From: an uncultured Collinsella sp.
Lineage (GTDB): Bacteria; Actinomycetota; Coriobacteriia; Coriobacteriales; Coriobacteriaceae
Direction: 5' to 3'
DNA length: 64,000 bases
NCBI GenBank assembly: GCA_959019775.1
Contig: CAUEPS010000003.1
Span: 1 to 64,000 of the forward strand
Positions 59,624 to 64,000 of this stretch are shown piece after piece. The notes below the pieces were generated by a model that saw only the letters and a list, made by a program, of their open reading frames with translations, searched no databases and had not been told where the DNA came from. The position numbers and the translations under genes were made by a program. Position 1 is the stretch's first letter. Each line of letters opens with the position of its first letter.

Positions 59624-60727
59624 TTATTGCATCCCGTAGGGCGAAAGCATGGCCTGCTGCGAGCAGCTCGCAAACCAGACCGACACGAGCGCAAACATAA
59701 AGCCGTTGGCAAAACCATTGGCAAACTGCATCGCGCCGCGCTTCCACCACAGCAGGCTGCGATGAAGCACGCCGTCCGACAGCACCATGAACAAGCCCAT
59801 GGCAAACGGAATGAAGCACATCATGGCAAAGGCAGAGAACACGCCCGAGATAGCCGACAGCACCAAAAACGGCGCGATGATACCCATGAGGTAGAAGCCG
59901 GTGCGAGCCTTACCCTCCAGGCGCTCGGCCTCGACGTGCGCACGACCGACCAGATCGCCGCCCGAAGCGCCGTTCGTGCCGGCGTGACCCATGTTAGGGA
60001 TGCGCACCTCGTCGCCATCATGCGTGCCGGCGGGAAACTCAATCGTCTGCTCGGAGGTCACACGGACACGGCCGCTGCCATCGCAATCGGGGCACGGGTC
60101 GGCAACGACCTTGCCGGAACCGCCGCACTCAGGACAAACCGTCTGGAACGTGCCCGCACCAAACAGGAAGGACAGGTCGACATCGATATGGCCGCGACCA
60201 CCGCAACTCGGACAGGTGTGGGCATGCTCTGACGAAACGGAGCCCGATCCGCCACAATGTCCGCAGGTGTCAAAGCGGGTGTAGCGAACGGTCTTGTGGG
60301 CACCGCCCTTAGCCTCCTTGGCGTCGAGCTTGATATCGACGACCACGTTGGCGCCACTCTCGGGGTTGTAGGCCGCCTGGCCGCGACGGGGCTGACCCCA
60401 GGCGCCCCCGAAGGGGAAACCGCCGTCAAAGGGATTGCCGTAACCGGCGCTGCCGGCATAGCCACCGCCATAAGTCGAAGCCGTCGGTGCACCGGCAAAG
60501 GGATTACCCGACCGCATGGCGTCGTAACGCGCACGCTTCTGCTCGTCCGAAAGCACGGCGTAGGCCTCGGAAACCTCTTTAAACTTCTCCTCGGCATCCG
60601 GCTCTTTATTGACGTCCGGATGGAGCTTGCGGGCCTTTTGTTGGAAGGCCTTTTGAATATCACGCGAGGTGGCGTCCTTGGAGACACCCAAAATCTCGTA
60701 GTAATCTTTTTCGTTCATCGTCGCCAT
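59624..60727 (-). CDS. DnaJ-like protein with membrane C-terminus
   Basis: A 367-residue J protein: J domain with HPD at 36-38, Gly/Phe-rich region (75-118), substrate domain with four zinc repeats (CGHCGGSG, CPSCGGRG, CPECGGSG, CPDCDGSG, 155-219). At about residue 262, where the second C-terminal domain and dimerisation part should start, it changes to a hydrophobic region with three helices (about 277-297, 298-318, 335-355). AGGAGG supports ATG 60727. It would place a J protein at the membrane. Confidence 0.88.
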   Translation of the reverse strand: MATMNEKDYYEILGVSKDATSRDIQKAFQQKARKLHPDVNKEPDAEEKFKEVSEAYAVLSDEQKRARYDAMRSGNPFAGAPTASTYGGGYAGSAGYGNPFDGGFPFGGAWGQPRRGQAAYNPESGANVVVDIKLDAKEAKGGAHKTVRYTRFDTCGHCGGSGSVSSEHAHTCPSCGGRGHIDVDLSFLFGAGTFQTVCPECGGSGKVVADPCPDCDGSGRVRVTSEQTIEFPAGTHDGDEVRIPNMGHAGTNGASGGDLVGRAHVEAERLEGKARTGFYLMGIIAPFLVLSAISGVFSAFAMMCFIPFAMGLFMVLSDGVLHRSLLWWKRGAMQFANGFANGFMFALVSVWFASCSQQAMLSPYGMQ

Positions 60728-60785
60728 GCGCGGCAACCTCCTGCTCACAGCAGCGTATATATTGCGGTAATTCTACCCGAGCGGC

Positions 60786-62018
60786 CTAGGCTAGACCCCA
60801 AAACAGCTCGAACAGCATATTTCCATCGAGCCAGCCCAGGTGGGTCGGCGCTAAACGGGCGCGGGCGCGACCTGCGATAACGTCTTTTGAGGTGACGCGC
60901 CCCGCATGTCCTTCAACATGATCGGGCACCCAGGTGGCAAGGCCCAACTCGAGCGCACGGTCGCAGGCCGCCGCCAGTTCGTCTGCAGCAATCACGCTTG
61001 CCGAGTGAACCAACAGTTCGGGCCCAATGCCACGCGTCATGCGGCAGGCGAGCATCAAATCCTCGGCCGCCGCCTCGCGATGCGACAGGTACTCGGCCTC
61101 AAACGCTGTAGCGCCATCGTCACGTTGCACCAGTCGCACGCGATGCGCATCGCCACGAGCGGGAACGTCAGGAAACAGCCCGGCCAAGCGATCGAAATCC
61201 TCGGCATCGAGCATACCCGCGGCAGAACGACCCAAACCCAAATAGCCCTGTCCGGTCCAATAGGCAATGTTGTGGGCGCATTCATGCCCATCGAGCGCGT
61301 AGCTCGCCACCTCATACGGGTGATAGCCCGCCGAACTCAGCCGCTCGCGCGCAACGTCCATGCATGCGGCTTGGAAATCCTCATCGGGCTCAAGTGACTC
61401 GTCACGGCACGCCATGCGGTAAAGCGGCGTGCCCTCCTCGAGCGTGAGCGGATAGACCGACACATGGTGCGGGGCCGCCGCAAGCACGCTATCAAGCGTG
61501 TATCGCCAGCTCGCCATAGTCTGTCCGGGAAGCCCGCACATAAGGTCGCACGACACATCGAGCCCAACATCCTTCACCGTCGCGATAGCCTCGAGCGCCC
61601 GTTCGGCATCGTGAATACGGCCAATCGCAGCAAGCTCGTCGTTGTCGAGGGTTTGGACTCCCAGAGAAATGCGCGTGACGCCCACCCCGGCAAGCGCCGC
61701 GGTGAGCTGCGAAGTCAACGACTCAGGATTAGCCTCGCAGGTAAACTCAACGGGCTTGCACCACATGGAGATACGACGGGCAAGTTCCACCAGGCGCTCC
61801 CCTGCCAGCGAAGGCGTTCCGCCGCCTACGTAGACCGTGCGGATCTGCCTGAGCGCCCCAGCGTTGCCAAAGGCATCGAGCCGCGCATACAGGTGCTCAA
61901 AATAGGCATCGAACGCAGCGTCCAGGTCGCACGGCGCCACGCTGCGGGAGTCAAAGTCGCAATAGCGGCATTTTTGAGCGCAAAACGGCACGTGCACATA
62001 CAGCGCGGTAACGGCCAC
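60786..62018 (-). CDS. hemW: Heme chaperone HemW-like radical SAM protein
   Basis: A 410-residue protein beginning LYVHVPFCAQKCRYCDF (cluster motif C-x3-C-x2-C), then TVYVGGGTPS and the C-terminal HemN_C-like region. HemW inserts heme into proteins and does not act as an oxidase. The lepA-hemW-dnaJ order is typical of Gram-positives. It starts 2 nt after the dusB stop. Confidence 0.92.
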   Translation of the reverse strand: MAVTALYVHVPFCAQKCRYCDFDSRSVAPCDLDAAFDAYFEHLYARLDAFGNAGALRQIRTVYVGGGTPSLAGERLVELARRISMWCKPVEFTCEANPESLTSQLTAALAGVGVTRISLGVQTLDNDELAAIGRIHDAERALEAIATVKDVGLDVSCDLMCGLPGQTMASWRYTLDSVLAAAPHHVSVYPLTLEEGTPLYRMACRDESLEPDEDFQAACMDVARERLSSAGYHPYEVASYALDGHECAHNIAYWTGQGYLGLGRSAAGMLDAEDFDRLAGLFPDVPARGDAHRVRLVQRDDGATAFEAEYLSHREAAAEDLMLACRMTRGIGPELLVHSASVIAADELAAACDRALELGLATWVPDHVEGHAGRVTSKDVIAGRARARLAPTHLGWLDGNMLFELFWGLA

Positions 62019-62020
62019 CG

Positions 62021-63064
62021 TTAGGCCTCCAGCGGATGAGCGGGCACCGACTCACCGGCGGCAAGCGCGGCCTCGCAGGCCACCATGTCGCGCTCGATAT
62101 CATCGACCAGCGCCATAAACTCCTCATACGTGGAGCAGCGCACCACCCGAGCGCGCCAGGCGGCGGCATGGGGCATGCCCTTTAAGTACCAGCTTGCATA
62201 CGTACGGGCGCGTGACATAAGCGGCAGAAGCTCGTGCGTCAACGTCAGGTGCTCACGCAGAGCCTCCAGGCGCTCGACCGAGGAGCGAGAAGGAACCGGC
62301 GTGCCATCGAATGCAAGGGCGCGTGCATCGCCGAACACCCAGGGATTGCCGTAGATACCGCGCGCAATAAACACCGCGCTGGCACCCGAACCGCTCAGAT
62401 GCTCAGCAGCGTCCTCGGCCGAGAACACATCGCCCGAACCAATCACGGGAATCTCGACGGCTTCGGCAACCTCATCGACGACAGACCAATCGGCCTGGCC
62501 CGTATAGAGCTGCGTGGCACAACGACCGTGCACGGCAACTGCAGAGGCGCCCGCCCCTTCGAGCATCTGGGCAAACGTTGCGGCATTGCGATCCTCGGCA
62601 TAAAAACCCTTGCGGATCTTCACGGTCACGGGAACATGCGCCGCACCCACCGCTGCCTCGACAATCTTCTCGGCGAGGTCGGGCGTGCGCATAAGCGCCG
62701 AGCCCTCGCCCTTGGTAACGACCTTGCGAGCCGGACAGGCCATGTTGATATCAATCAATGACAGGCGATCGCCCACGCGTTCCTCGACGGCAGCGACGGC
62801 ACTCGCAAACTGATCGGGCTTGGAACCAAAGAGTTGCACGCAAATCTGCTGCTCCTCGACAGCCGGCAGCACCAGGCGCCACGTCTTGTTGCTGGCATAG
62901 ACAAGGCCTGCAACGCTCACCATCTCGCTGTAGGCAAAGTTGGCGCCGCGGCGGCGACACATGATGCGATAGGCGGGGTCGGTTACGCCCGCCATGGGAG
63001 CCATAAGGAACGGCTGCTCGGCATAGGCGCCCAGCAGCCGCTTGCTGTATTCAGAAAGCGCCAT
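62021..63064 (-). CDS. dusB: tRNA-dihydrouridine synthase
   Basis: A 347-residue flavoenzyme with APMAGVTDPAYR at the FMN site, the catalytic cysteine in INMACPARKV (about 103) and VHGRCATQLY and GSGDVFSAEDA motifs of Dus. It reduces uridines in tRNA D-loops. Its start lies 4 nt from the lepA stop. Confidence 0.94.
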   Translation of the reverse strand: MALSEYSKRLLGAYAEQPFLMAPMAGVTDPAYRIMCRRRGANFAYSEMVSVAGLVYASNKTWRLVLPAVEEQQICVQLFGSKPDQFASAVAAVEERVGDRLSLIDINMACPARKVVTKGEGSALMRTPDLAEKIVEAAVGAAHVPVTVKIRKGFYAEDRNAATFAQMLEGAGASAVAVHGRCATQLYTGQADWSVVDEVAEAVEIPVIGSGDVFSAEDAAEHLSGSGASAVFIARGIYGNPWVFGDARALAFDGTPVPSRSSVERLEALREHLTLTHELLPLMSRARTYASWYLKGMPHAAAWRARVVRCSTYEEFMALVDDIERDMVACEAALAAGESVPAHPLEA

Positions 63065-63068
63065 GGAT

Positions 63069-64000
63069 CTACTCGTCCACCTTGAGAATCGCCATAAAGG
63101 CCTCCTGCGGAACCTCGACCGAACCGATGGCCTTCATGCGCTTCTTGCCCTCTTTCTGCTTCTCGAGCAGCTTGCGCTTTCGCGAGATATCGCCGCCGTA
63201 ACACTTGGCCAGCACATCCTTACGGCGCGCCTTAACGGTGGAGCGGGCGATGATCTTGTTGCCAATGGCGCCCTGGATAGGCACCTCGAACAGCTGCCGC
63301 GGGATGATCTCCTTGAGCTTGTCGCACAGGCCGCGGGCCAGGCCATAAGCCTTATCCTTGTGTACGATAAACGACAGCGCGTCCACCTCGTCACCCGAAA
63401 GCAGGATATCGAGCTTGACGAGCTCGGAGGGGCGATACTCGTTGAACTCGTAGTCGAGCGAGGCGTAACCCTTGGTGCGGCTCTTGAGCTGGTCGAAGAA
63501 GTCCAAGATGAGCTCGGCGAGCGGCATATCAAAGCGCATCTCGACCGATTTGCTCGTCAGGTGGATCATATCGGTCGTGACGCCACGGTGCTCGATAGCA
63601 AGTTGCATGACGGCACCCGTATACTCGGGCGGACAGATGATCTTTGCCTTGAGGTAGGGCTCTTCAATACGCTCGATGCGCGTGGCCTCGGGCAGATCCT
63701 GCGGGCTGCGGACATCGAGCATCTCGCCGTCAGTCTTGTACACGTGGTAATCGACCGAGGGGCTCGTGGCGATCAGGTCCAGATTGAACTCGCGCTCCAG
63801 GCGCTCCTTGACGACCTCCATGTGCAGCAGGCCCAGGAAGCCCACGCGGAAGCCAAAGCCCAGTGCCACCGACGTCTCAGGCTCCCACACCAACGACGGA
63901 TCGTTGACATGCAGCTTATCGAGCGCGTCGCGCAGGTTCTCGTAGTCCTTGTTGTCGATGGGGAACAGGCCCGTGTAGACCATGGGCTTGGCCTCGCGGT
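63069..64000 (-). CDS. lepA: Elongation factor 4, C-terminal part (5' end outside window)
   Basis: About 310 residues of LepA, entering at GLFPIDNKDYENLRDAL (after KPMVY). They include the domain III region SVALGFGFRVGFLGLLHMEV and the LepA-specific C-terminal domain (VRRKDVLAKCYGGDISRKRKLLEKQ-type end, basic). The GTPase domain lies beyond 64000. EF4 moves stalled ribosomes back one step. An internal ATG is not the true start. Confidence 0.95.
   Translation of the reverse strand, partial: REAKPMVYTGLFPIDNKDYENLRDALDKLHVNDPSLVWEPETSVALGFGFRVGFLGLLHMEVVKERLEREFNLDLIATSPSVDYHVYKTDGEMLDVRSPQDLPEATRIERIEEPYLKAKIICPPEYTGAVMQLAIEHRGVTTDMIHLTSKSVEMRFDMPLAELILDFFDQLKSRTKGYASLDYEFNEYRPSELVKLDILLSGDEVDALSFIVHKDKAYGLARGLCDKLKEIIPRQLFEVPIQGAIGNKIIARSTVKARRKDVLAKCYGGDISRKRKLLEKQKEGKKRMKAIGSVEVPQEAFMAILKVDE

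Overview
The window looks like chromosomal DNA of a high-GC Gram-positive bacterium of the class Coriobacteriia, most likely Collinsella or a close relative. This is inferred from GC-rich codon use, Actinobacteria-type pairs (a GarA/OdhI-like FHA protein beside a FtsR-like MerR regulator) combined with Firmicutes-type gene orders, LexA boxes of the CGAAC-N4-GTTCG type, and SpoVS in a probable non-sporeformer. Almost everything is core housekeeping. I see no phage, CRISPR array, complete insertion sequence or rRNA operon.

Region 1 (1-2960) is the accessory part. It is a tRNA-rich stretch with the 3' end of tRNA-Val(CAC), a predicted DUF559/AbiEi-like protein, and a segmental duplication (1618-2200 and 2459-2985). 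Each copy carries a large palindromic element, a tRNA-Ala(GGC) with promoter and terminator, and the start of an ABC-F gene. A tRNA with anticodon CAT lies between the copies.

Region 2 (2961-20035, all plus strand) is a dense series of overlapping genes: ABC-F ATPase, small membrane protein, site-2 protease, scpA-scpB-rluB-cmk-plsC-ispH, a DUF512 radical SAM protein, der-plsY-gpsA-rpe, a cysteine desulfurase, a Nif3-like protein, a zinc-ribbon protein and coaBC. It joins chromosome segregation, ribosome maturation, phospholipid synthesis, isoprenoid and CoA synthesis.

Region 3 (20036-31838, mixed strands) holds tRNA-Pro(GGG), a CDP-alcohol phosphatidyltransferase, FHA and MerR regulators, apt, an NlpC/P60 hydrolase, degV with a divergent-motif partner of the DUF1836 family, trxB, a glycolipid glycosyltransferase, dut, nrdR, and an SOS module in which a LysM membrane protein (YneA-like) and lexA diverge from three evenly spaced LexA boxes.

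Region 4 (31823-49930, minus strand) is hflX-miaA-miaB, spoVS, a GHKL ATPase, rny, recX-recA, pncC, pgsA, rimO, yajQ, a RodZ-like protein, ftsK and rnj. The ftsK-rodZ-pgsA-cinA-recA-rny-spoVS-miaB order resembles that of Bacillus.

Region 5 (50573-64000, minus strand) is pnp, rpsO, recO, era, dgkA, ybeY, phoH, mtaB, dnaJ, a membrane-anchored DnaJ variant, hemW, dusB and lepA (cut by the window end).

The least expected signal is a set of intergenic palindromic elements. Two copies beside pnp (50119-50253 and 50378-50526) share an 87-nt core with compensatory stem changes, yet each is enclosed in long, perfect, locus-specific inverted arms. A second pair is at 28555-28908 and a third, duplicated type is at the tRNA locus. 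A shared 18-nt operator-like motif also links degV with the DUF1836 regulator gene.
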